From NCBI GenBank assembly GCA_964579305.1, contig CAZOGY010000055.1, positions 1 through 21,770 on the forward strand: a DNA stretch of 21,770 bases. Reading direction: 5' to 3'. The DNA comes from JBCBWG01 sp964579305. Lineage in GTDB: Bacteria; Pseudomonadota; Alphaproteobacteria; Rhizobiales; Hyphomicrobiaceae. A program made the position numbers and the translations under genes. Positions 7,748 to 13,819 of the stretch are shown in pieces (the stretch's first letter is position 1; each line of letters starts with the position of its first letter). The notes beneath the pieces are model-generated. The model ran no database searches, had not been told where the DNA came from, and saw only the letters and a program-made list of their open reading frames with translations.

Positions 7748-8242
7748 TCAAGCAGCCAAGCTTTCATCCTCATCGCGTTGAAAAAATGCGGTCACTTCCC
7801 CAACCTTGACGCCCCATTTGGTCACTTGCGTCCGGTTCAAAAGTGCACCTGCACTGATCGGATAAAACTTGTCGTGGAACGCAAGGTCAATTGAGCGGTC
7901 GCGCAATTTCAGCCGAAACGTGTACCGCATCGTCGCGATACCCGGCGCAATGGTACCGTCGGCTTCCCCAACTGCATCGGCGCAATGCCCCACGAACGAG
8001 CGACCGTCAGACGACGGCGTCAAGTTCCAAACGCGTTCTTCCTCTTCGCCGTCGTCATAACGAAACGTCTCGTGCAGACGGAACGTGTCACCATCCCACT
8101 GACCGACCAGAGCGATCTGGAAACGGCGTTTGACCTGGCCAAAGCGATCCTCAAACACACCCCAAGCCGTTGCGCGACCGTGAAAAAACCGGGTCAAATC
8201 GCAAGGCATCATTGTCAGGTTTGGCGACAAATCATTTGCCAC
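7748..8242 (-). CDS. DUF3833 family protein (GTG start)
   Basis: 164 aa. It matches the DUF3833 pattern: LTRFFHGRATAWGVFEDRFG near the start, RFQIALVGQWDGDTFRLHETFRYDDG, ERVWNLTP, an internal GTIAPGIATMRYTF, and a C-terminal LLNRTQVTKWGVKVGEVTAFF. The function is unknown; a lipocalin-like beta fold would suit the alternating pattern, but that is inference. Many members are lipoproteins, whereas this one has no signal peptide or lipobox and should be cytosolic. It is the last gene of the lipid-modification operon, about 70 bp after the methyltransferase stop, and the family is often found with CFA-like and DUF1365 genes. GGAGG (8251-8255) sits 8 nt before a GTG at 8242, which I take as the start; the frame is open to a TTG at 8257 inside that very site. 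Confidence 0.82.
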   Translation of the reverse strand: MANDLSPNLTMMPCDLTRFFHGRATAWGVFEDRFGQVKRRFQIALVGQWDGDTFRLHETFRYDDGEEEERVWNLTPSSDGRSFVGHCADAVGEADGTIAPGIATMRYTFRLKLRDRSIDLAFHDKFYPISAGALLNRTQVTKWGVKVGEVTAFFQRDEDESLAA

Positions 8243-8250
8243 TGCATGGG

Positions 8251-8255
8251 CCTCC
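8251..8255 (-). promoter_or_regulatory. Ribosome binding site selecting the GTG start of the DUF3833 gene
   Basis: GGAGG on the minus strand is placed 8 nt before GTG (8242-8240). An ATG at 8247 is closer to it but out of frame. The position argues against starting at the TTG (8257) that overlaps the site, and against the later ATGs at 8212 and 8209. Confidence 0.7.
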
Positions 8256-8315
8256 AATCAGAAATCACCAGGCAGTTACGCAACGCGGCCCCCGTCAGAT
8301 GCGGCGCGAGCCGTT

Positions 8316-9554
8316 TTATGCGTCCATACGTCGCTGGAACCGATAGATGCCAACATCAATGACACCCATTTCAAAACCGATTTCGCAGTACGTCAAATAG
8401 TAATGCCATAGCCGACGGAACCGATCATCAAACCCCATTGCTGCAATCTGAGGCCATTGCTCATGGAAACGCTGGCGCCAGGCCCGCAACGTGCGCGCAT
8501 AGCTCGACCCGAAGGTGAGTGCGCACGAAGCTTTGAGCCCTGCAGCTTCCGCGTGGCTACGGATCAGAGACGGTGTCGGCAACATGCCGCCTGGGAAAAT
8601 ATAGCGCTGGATGAAATCCGGCCGCGCCCGATAGCCTTCGTAGCTATCCTCCCGGATCGTGATCGCCTGAACGGCCGCCACACCACCGGGGCGCAACCGC
8701 TCATGCAAAGTCTTGAAATAGGTCGGCCAATGCGCTTCCCCGACCGCTTCAATCATCTCAATTGACGCAATGCGATCGTATGCGCCGGTGACGTCGCGGT
8801 AATCGAGAAACCGCGCGCTGGCCCGGTCGCCCAATCCAGCCGCCGCAATCCGCCGCCGCGTGTAATCAAGCTGGCGCTCAGATACCGTGATCGCATCGAC
8901 ATGCGCGCCCGCGCGCGCCGCCGCCTCGACAAACCCGCCCCAACCGCAGCCGATTTCCAAGACGCGGTCACCAGCCGCCAAATCCATCGCGCGCATAACG
9001 CTGCGATATTTTTCAGCCTGGGCATCTTCCAACGTCATGTCCGGCGCCAGAAAAACACCGCTCGAATAGGCCATGCCTGGGTCAAGCCAGGCTGCATAAA
9101 AGTCATTGCCGAGGTCATAGTGAGCGGCAATGTTGCGGCGGCTTCCTTCGCGCGTGTTATCGCGCCCTGCGTGATAGGCGCGATCAGACTTGCGCACGCG
9201 AAAAACGCCGCCCCCAGCGCGATCAAGCTTGTTGCGGTTGGCAATAAAAAACCGGAAAATGTTGCCGAGGTCCGAGGTCTCAATCGCCTTGTCCAGATAG
9301 GCTTCCGCAAAGCCGAGGGTACCGCGGCGTAGCGATTGCCAAAGCACGTGAAACGAGGCCAATTTTAAGTCTGCGTGCACACCGCCGCTGCTTCCGATTG
9401 TGCCAGCGTGGCCCGACGGAAGTTGGATCGTGACGCGGCCGTCGAGATTGCTGCCAACGGCGGTCCGCAACAGCATGAGCAGGATGCGATCGCGCAGGGC
9501 CCTGAGCCCAACGGGCTCGGGCAAGGGCGGACGTGTCAATTCGTGATCACGCAT
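8316..9554 (-). CDS. Cyclopropane-fatty-acid-synthase-like SAM methyltransferase
   Basis: 412 aa. Residues 1-130 match the N-terminal lipid-facing part of the family. The SAM-binding core follows: NIAAHYDLGNDFYAAWLDP (141-159), VLEIGCGWGGFVEAAARAG (198-216) and SIEMIEAVGEAHW (264-276). RYIFPGGMLP (317-326) and a C-terminal WRQRFHEQWPQI complete the pattern. The family adds a methyl carbon from SAM across a lipid acyl double bond. Two catalytic positions differ from E. coli Cfa as I recall it: Cys of YSC is Ser (S165), and His of FEHVG is Ala (A270). This points to a methylating or methylene-forming relative, such as the RSP2144/UfaM type, rather than a true cyclopropane synthase. It overlaps the DUF1365 gene by 8 bp. 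The start at 9554 gives the family's length; the longer frame to 9599 lies within DUF1365. Confidence 0.9.
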   Translation of the reverse strand: MRDHELTRPPLPEPVGLRALRDRILLMLLRTAVGSNLDGRVTIQLPSGHAGTIGSSGGVHADLKLASFHVLWQSLRRGTLGFAEAYLDKAIETSDLGNIFRFFIANRNKLDRAGGGVFRVRKSDRAYHAGRDNTREGSRRNIAAHYDLGNDFYAAWLDPGMAYSSGVFLAPDMTLEDAQAEKYRSVMRAMDLAAGDRVLEIGCGWGGFVEAAARAGAHVDAITVSERQLDYTRRRIAAAGLGDRASARFLDYRDVTGAYDRIASIEMIEAVGEAHWPTYFKTLHERLRPGGVAAVQAITIREDSYEGYRARPDFIQRYIFPGGMLPTPSLIRSHAEAAGLKASCALTFGSSYARTLRAWRQRFHEQWPQIAAMGFDDRFRRLWHYYLTYCEIGFEMGVIDVGIYRFQRRMDA

Positions 9555-10416
9555 GATGCGTCCCGCGTAAATGCTCTCGTGCTGTGCGCGGCGCCGCAAC
9601 CGAGAAATCTGGCGAGCGATGCCGCCGGATCACCGGCACGCCCTTCCACCACAGTCTCAGGGCCTCAAGGTGGATGGCACCCACGACTCTCTGTGTCAGA
9701 AACGGCGTGCGGCAAAACTGGCGCAAGAGTTCTTGTGACGTCAAGGGAACTTGACGGCCGTGAAAATGGGTCCGGATCATCGGCCCCTCGCAATCGCGGA
9801 ACGCGACCCCGACGGTGAGCGTGTCCGCCGCCTGCGAAACGCGAAAATCATAGCGACCGCGGCCAGGCGTGAATGGTGACACCGACATGGATTTGGCGGC
9901 GCTCTGCCCAATCGTCAGGCCGCGCGCACCGCCCAGGTCCGAGCCTTCAACCGCCAGGGCGTAACTGGTACGTTCACCGAACGTGTTCGTGACTTCGTAG
10001 ATCAACGCGCCAAGCACACCGTCGGCGCGGTGGCAGAAATAGACGCTGAGCGGATTAAACACCCCACCAAGCACGCGCGGATAGGCCAACAAAATAATCT
10101 GTGCTGCGCAATCGCCCAGCCCAACCTGATCAAGCACGGCCCGCGCCCGCACGTTGACCGGTGTTTGATCCCGATTGCCGAAATCGATGTCGTAAAGCGA
10201 AACGAGGTTACGACCGTTATAGGAAAACAGCGCATTGTCGCGCGCGACCTCAGTGATCCGGTCCACGTCTAAGAGCAGCGAGAACACGCGATACGAAAGC
10301 TTATGGGCCGCCGGCCGCAGCCGGGCATGCACGACATCGCCCACGACGATTTGGCCGGCGGGTTTTCCAGCGGGCCACGCCAGAGGCTTACAGGATTTTA
10401 CGGCGTTCTGATCCAT
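9547..10416 (-). CDS. DUF1365 family protein
   Basis: 289 aa. Family landmarks are plain: VVHARLRPAAHKLSYRVFSLLLDVD (28-52), GRNLVSLYDIDFG (68-80), YPRVLGGVFNPLSVYFCHR (112-130) and ALIYEVTNTFGERTSYAL (137-154), then AKSMSVSPF and the C-terminal WWKGVPVIRR. The biochemical role of DUF1365 is not established. It almost always sits between an FAD amine oxidase-like gene and a CFA-like methyltransferase, which is the case here, and the Rhodobacter sphaeroides copy belongs to the RpoE regulon, as I recall. It is probably part of a lipid-modifying complex in the cytosol or on the membrane face. The ATG shares one base with the upstream stop (TAATG at 10418-10414), so it is translationally coupled and no separate ribosome site is seen. 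The longer frame to 10515 is inside the upstream gene. Confidence 0.9.
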   Translation of the reverse strand: MDQNAVKSCKPLAWPAGKPAGQIVVGDVVHARLRPAAHKLSYRVFSLLLDVDRITEVARDNALFSYNGRNLVSLYDIDFGNRDQTPVNVRARAVLDQVGLGDCAAQIILLAYPRVLGGVFNPLSVYFCHRADGVLGALIYEVTNTFGERTSYALAVEGSDLGGARGLTIGQSAAKSMSVSPFTPGRGRYDFRVSQAADTLTVGVAFRDCEGPMIRTHFHGRQVPLTSQELLRQFCRTPFLTQRVVGAIHLEALRLWWKGVPVIRRHRSPDFSVAAPRTAREHLRGTHHA

Positions 10417-11774
10417 TACGCGGCAGCAACATCTGCGTTGGGAGCGGCTTCGGGCAGGATCACCGGAATTTGCGGCCCGAAAACGATGCGATCGTTTTGG
10501 CCATGGATCGACCACGGGCGCACAAGCCCGCCAAGCGCCTCAGCCACAGCAAGCCCGCTTTGCAGACCATCCTCGTGGAAGCCGTAGCCAAAGTAGCTCC
10601 CGCAGAACCACGTGCGGCGCCGCCCTTGCAACCCCCACAACCGCGCCTGGGCTTTGAGCGCGCCCGCATCAAAGACAGGGTGCGCGTAGTCGATCTGCGC
10701 GGCGATCTTGTCAGACGCAATCTCGCGTCCGGGATTCAATGTGACAAACCAGTTCCGGCGCGTTGGCAAAGGCTGCAACGCGTTCATCCAATACGTCACC
10801 GACAATTGCGTATCGCGCGGGCTTTGCGTGTAATTCCAGCTTGACCACAGCCGCTCGCGCTTTGGCATCCACGTGGGATCGCGGTGCAAAACGGCCCTGT
10901 TTGCCGAATACGAAAACGCCCCGAGCAGGGCCCGCTCGTGGCGATCGGCATCGCCCAAAATTTTCAATGTCTCGTCAGCGTGACCGGCCAGAACACACTG
11001 GTCAAACCGCTCAGGTGAACGCCCGCTCGCCGTCACCCAAACCCCGTCATCGCCGCGCACAACGCGGGTCACAGGCGCGTTGGTGTGGAATTGGGCCGGG
11101 GTTGCTGCCCGCAGCGCGCGGACATACGACCGGCTGCCACCTTGGACCGTGCGCCATTTCGGGCGCCCACGCACCTTCAACAGCCCATGGTTGGAGAAGA
11201 ACCGTGAAAACGCAGCCGCTGGAAAATCGGCAACGCGTCCTGACGGCGTTGACCAAATCGCAGCGGCCATCGGCAGCAAGTGACGATCGATAAACGCTCG
11301 CGAATAGCCGTTCATCGCAAGCCACTCGCCAAGCGAAAGCCCGCCGTCCGCCATTGGATCGTTCAGCGTCTCCGCATCTTTGAAAAAGCGCAGGATATCT
11401 CGCACCATAAGCCAATGCCGCGGCGAAACGATGTTGCGCTTCTGGCCGAACAAACCGGCAAGCCCGCTTCCTGAATACTCAAAGCGACCATCGTCGAGCG
11501 ACACCGCGAAAGACATGTTCGATGGGGCGGTCCGCACGCCGAGGTGGTCAAACAGCGCTATGAGATTGGGGTAGGTGGCAGAGTTGTAAACGATGAAGCC
11601 CGTGTCGACCGGCACGTTGGCGACGGCATCCGACGGCAAACCCGGGACATCGACCGTGTTGGAGTGCCCGCCCAATCGTTGCCCGCGCTCAAAGACAGTC
11701 ACGTGGTGGGCTTTGGACAAAAGCCAGGCGGCGCCAAGGCCAGAAATTCCGGCGCCGATCACGGCAATTCTCAT
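10416..11774 (-). CDS. NAD(P)/FAD-dependent oxidoreductase (flavin amine oxidase-like, RSP_1091 type)
   Basis: 452 aa. It starts MRIAVIGAGISGLGAAWLLS, a dinucleotide-binding motif (G7-x-G9-x-x-G12) followed by FERGQRLGGHSNTV (E29 for the FAD ribose). Later stretches fit the group: PVDTGFIVYNSATYPNL, FFSNHGLLKVRGRPKWRTVQGGS and, near the C-terminus, RRTWFCGSYFGYGFHEDGL. The Rhodobacter homologue RSP_1091 is in the RpoE singlet-oxygen regulon and, to my recollection, acts as a desaturase-like step (UfaD) in making furan fatty acids from methylated acyl chains. That activity is inference here. It is the first gene of the four-gene operon. I chose the ATG at 11774 because the Rossmann motif normally begins within a few residues; an in-frame ATG at 11783 is possible. 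No strong ribosome site is visible. Confidence 0.9.
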   Translation of the reverse strand: MRIAVIGAGISGLGAAWLLSKAHHVTVFERGQRLGGHSNTVDVPGLPSDAVANVPVDTGFIVYNSATYPNLIALFDHLGVRTAPSNMSFAVSLDDGRFEYSGSGLAGLFGQKRNIVSPRHWLMVRDILRFFKDAETLNDPMADGGLSLGEWLAMNGYSRAFIDRHLLPMAAAIWSTPSGRVADFPAAAFSRFFSNHGLLKVRGRPKWRTVQGGSRSYVRALRAATPAQFHTNAPVTRVVRGDDGVWVTASGRSPERFDQCVLAGHADETLKILGDADRHERALLGAFSYSANRAVLHRDPTWMPKRERLWSSWNYTQSPRDTQLSVTYWMNALQPLPTRRNWFVTLNPGREIASDKIAAQIDYAHPVFDAGALKAQARLWGLQGRRRTWFCGSYFGYGFHEDGLQSGLAVAEALGGLVRPWSIHGQNDRIVFGPQIPVILPEAAPNADVAAA

Positions 11775-12180
11775 GGGAGGCATTCTTTCTTGATAAGCGA
11801 GAGCGGTGGCCGCACACCCCGGCCCGACCGCCACCGGAACGAACGTGCGCGCGAGGCGGATCAGTCAGCAGGCAGACGCACCACTGACGACGCCGTCGGT
11901 CTACGCGGGCCCAGCGCTGTGCGCAATGCGTCCAAAGCTAACGCCTTGGCGGCCGTGGTGCCGGTGCGAGACGATTGCCCAACCTACGTCACTGCTGCCG
12001 CCGCGTCGTCGCGACGCACACGCAAACACACGCTGTAACGCCTGGCTGGAGCAATATCCGACCTCACGGACCCGCTTTGCGATTTCGAGATCAGACGAAA
12101 TTGCTCTGCGTCCCACATGATCGAGTATCTTCGTCCGGCCACCTGACCGCCACTGCGGCGACGCGGCGACGGATCATGAT
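11775..12180. other. 406-bp intergenic region between kdsA and the lipid operon
   Basis: No credible gene is present; the short open frames on both strands have Arg/Ala-rich, non-protein-like composition. It should hold the promoter of the minus-strand lipid operon. TGATCC occurs on the minus strand at 11863-11858, 84 bp before the first gene, and again at 12176-12171. That hexamer is the -35 of Rhodobacter RpoE promoters, but neither copy has a recognisable TAAGA-like -10 at 18-19 bp. No intrinsic terminator is visible after kdsA. Confidence 0.6.
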
Positions 12181-13047
12181 CTAGGCACTTTGCCCCTTGG
12201 CAACCCGGTCAAGCGCTTGCAGCTGGCCGAGAAGCGAACCAAGCTCGGCCAGCGGCACCATGTTCGGCCCGTCTGACGGCGCATTGTCGGGATCTTGGTG
12301 AGTTTCGATAAACAGTCCTGCCACGCCGACGGCAACCGCCGCACGCGCCAACACCGGTACGAAGCGGCGGTCTCCACCCGATGCGTTGCCTTGCCCGCCG
12401 GGTTGCTGGACCGAGTGTGTGGCATCGAAGATCACCGGGCAGCCCGTCTCGGCCATGATCGGCAACGCGCGCATATCCGTGACAAGCGTATTATAGCCAA
12501 ACGACACGCCGCGCTCGGTCACCAACACGTTGTCATTGCCGCTGTCTCGCACCTTTGCGACGACGTTCTTCATGTCCCAAGGCGCGAGAAACTGCCCCTT
12601 CTTGATCTTGATGACGCGGCCCGTTTTGGCGGCCGCCACCAACAAGTCCGTCTGCCGGCACAGAAACGCTGGGATCTGCAGCACATCCACGACTTCGGCG
12701 ACAATCGCGCATTGCGCCGGCTCGTGGATGTCGGTGACGACCGGCAATCCGAGGCTTTCGCGAACATCTGCGAAGACCTGCAATCCGGCATCGAGGCCGA
12801 GCCCGCGCTTACCGCTCAGCGATGTCCGGTTGGCCTTGTCAAACGAGGTCTTATAGACGACGCCGATCCCCAATTTTCCGGCGATCTCCTTGATCGCACT
12901 GGCCATTTCCAGCGCGTGCGCCCGGCTCTCCATCTGGCACGGCCCAGCAAACACCGCAAACGGCTTGTCGTTGGCAAACGCGACCTCGGCCACGTCGCCG
13001 CCGCCGACCGTGACGGTCCGCGCTGTTGTTGCGTTGTCTGCGGCCAT
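12181..13047 (-). CDS. kdsA: 3-deoxy-8-phosphooctulonate (KDO-8-P) synthase
   Basis: 288 aa (E. coli 284). It condenses phosphoenolpyruvate with arabinose 5-phosphate to KDO-8-phosphate for the LPS inner core, so the organism should make lipid A with KDO. Motifs: FAGPCQMESR (33-42), YKTSFDKANRTS, DIHEPAQCAIVAEVVDVLQIPAFLCRQTDLL, RGVSFGYNTLVTDMR, FDATHSVQQPGG and the C-terminal FIETHQDPDNAPSDGPN. C37 in AGPC is the position of the metal-ligand Cys in Aquifex KdsA, where E. coli has Asn, so this is the metal-dependent class. The ATG at 13047 is preceded at 7 nt by GGAGG (13059-13055), which fixes the start; the frame is open to a GTG at 13065. In many alphaproteobacteria kdsA directly follows pyrG, but here a foreign-looking segment separates them. 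Confidence 0.97.
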   Translation of the reverse strand: MAADNATTARTVTVGGGDVAEVAFANDKPFAVFAGPCQMESRAHALEMASAIKEIAGKLGIGVVYKTSFDKANRTSLSGKRGLGLDAGLQVFADVRESLGLPVVTDIHEPAQCAIVAEVVDVLQIPAFLCRQTDLLVAAAKTGRVIKIKKGQFLAPWDMKNVVAKVRDSGNDNVLVTERGVSFGYNTLVTDMRALPIMAETGCPVIFDATHSVQQPGGQGNASGGDRRFVPVLARAAVAVGVAGLFIETHQDPDNAPSDGPNMVPLAELGSLLGQLQALDRVAKGQSA

Positions 13048-13054
13048 GGCCATC

Positions 13055-13059
13055 CCTCC
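13055..13059 (-). promoter_or_regulatory. Ribosome binding site of kdsA
   Basis: GGAGG on the minus strand lies 7 nt before the ATG at 13047. It overlaps the codons of a possible upstream GTG start and is too close to an ATG at 13053, so 13047 is favoured. Confidence 0.7.
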
Positions 13060-13125
13060 TGACACCCGCCGGCATCCATGCTGGACTGACAGGGCAAGTC
13101 AACAACCGGCGCCAAGCGCCATAAC

Positions 13126-13130
13126 GGAGG
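13126..13130 (+). promoter_or_regulatory. Ribosome binding site of the AhpD-like gene
   Basis: GGAGG sits 7 nt before the first of two adjacent ATGs (13138 and 13141), favouring the first. Confidence 0.65.
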
Positions 13131-13137
13131 ACCGCCC

Positions 13138-13545
13138 ATGATGCCGATCGTCAAACCGCTAACCGATGAAGAAGCGAGCCCCGAAGCCCGCGCTGTGTTC
13201 GACGACATCCGCGCCACGCGCAACACCGACTTCGTCAACAACGCCTGGCGCATCAAAGCCCACGATCCTGAATTGCTGAAAAGCGTGTGGGAAAAAGCCA
13301 AACAGGTCATGGGACCCGGCGCGCTTGATCCAGCCACGAAAGAGCTGATTTATTTAACGGTCTCGATCATGAACAACTGCGAATACTGTATCCATTCCCA
13401 CAGCCATTTCGCCAAAGCCAAAGGCGTCACGAAAGAGCAGTATTTTGAAATGCTCCGCGTTATCGAGCTCGCCACCGCCGGCAACCGCCTCATGACCGCC
13501 ATGCACACCCCCGTCGACGAAAAATTCGCCGAGCCTGCTTTTTAG
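13138..13545 (+). CDS. Carboxymuconolactone decarboxylase / AhpD-like family protein
   Basis: 135 aa, one CMD domain. The key motif is NNCEYCIHSH: C81 and C84 with H88 three residues on, and E69 twelve residues before the first Cys. This is the spacing of the AhpD peroxidase site, where the two Cys cycle through a disulfide. It is therefore more likely a thiol peroxidase or disulfide partner than a decarboxylase; the electron donor and substrate are unknown. It diverges from kdsA across about 90 bp and is the only plus-strand gene between two minus-strand housekeeping genes. The last codons and stop (GCCTGCTTTTTAG) run straight into the palindromic repeat array 4 bp later, so the C-terminus may have been altered by repeat growth. 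Confidence 0.88.
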   Translation: MMPIVKPLTDEEASPEARAVFDDIRATRNTDFVNNAWRIKAHDPELLKSVWEKAKQVMGPGALDPATKELIYLTVSIMNNCEYCIHSHSHFAKAKGVTKEQYFEMLRVIELATAGNRLMTAMHTPVDEKFAEPAF

Positions 13546-13548
13546 TGC

Positions 13549-13659
13549 GTTCAACAGGGCAACAGCCCCGTTGAGACAGGCTTTGTCTTGTTCAACAGGG
13601 CAACAGCCCCGTTGAGACGTGGTTATTCTTGTTCAACGGGGCAACAGCCCCGTTGAGAC
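13549..13659. repeat. Tandem array of three 29-bp palindromic repeats, 41-bp period
   Basis: Three copies start at 13549, 13590 and 13631, each 29 bp, separated by 12-bp spacers (13578-13589 and 13619-13630) that resemble each other and both end TCTT. Each copy is an inverted repeat: arms TCAACGGGGC and GCCCCGTTGA around AACA. Copy 3 is perfect; copies 1 and 2 are identical and share one G-to-A change in the left arm. The array begins 4 bp after the AhpD-like stop and runs directly into the assembly gap, so its true length is unknown. The spacers are far too short and too alike for CRISPR. Confidence 0.95.
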
Positions 13660-13759
13660 NNNNNNNNNNNNNNNNNNNNNNNNNNNNNNNNNNNNNNNNN
13701 NNNNNNNNNNNNNNNNNNNNNNNNNNNNNNNNNNNNNNNNNNNNNNNNNNNNNNNNNNN
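13660..13759. other. Assembly gap (100 N)
   Basis: Exactly 100 undetermined bases, a conventional scaffold spacer, so the real distance is unknown. It abuts copy 3 of the tandem repeat, which suggests that the repeat broke the assembly. Confidence 0.98.
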
Positions 13760-13780
13760 AACGCTTGCAATAACCCAAAC

Positions 13781-13811
13781 TGTCATCCTCGGGACTTGCC
13801 CGAGGATGACA
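13781..13811. repeat. Perfect 13-bp palindrome, REP-like or terminator hairpin, after pyrG
   Basis: TGTCATCCTCGGG, loop ACTTG, then CCCGAGGATGACA. It ends 9 bp beyond the pyrG stop. Very similar CATCCTCGGG...CCCGAGGATG hairpins are dispersed in many alphaproteobacterial genomes, so this is probably a member of such an intergenic family. It could end pyrG transcription or protect the mRNA 3' end, although no T-tract follows on the minus strand. Confidence 0.85.
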
Positions 13812-13819
13812 ATGCACCA

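Noticed and set aside
11806..12120. Plus-strand 104-codon frame in the kdsA upstream gap
   Set aside because: Arg/Pro/Ala-rich, no ribosome site, no family resemblance; typical chance frame in GC-rich DNA.
13549..13659. CRISPR array
   Set aside because: Repeats are 29 bp, but the spacers are only 12 bp and resemble each other; no cas genes are nearby.
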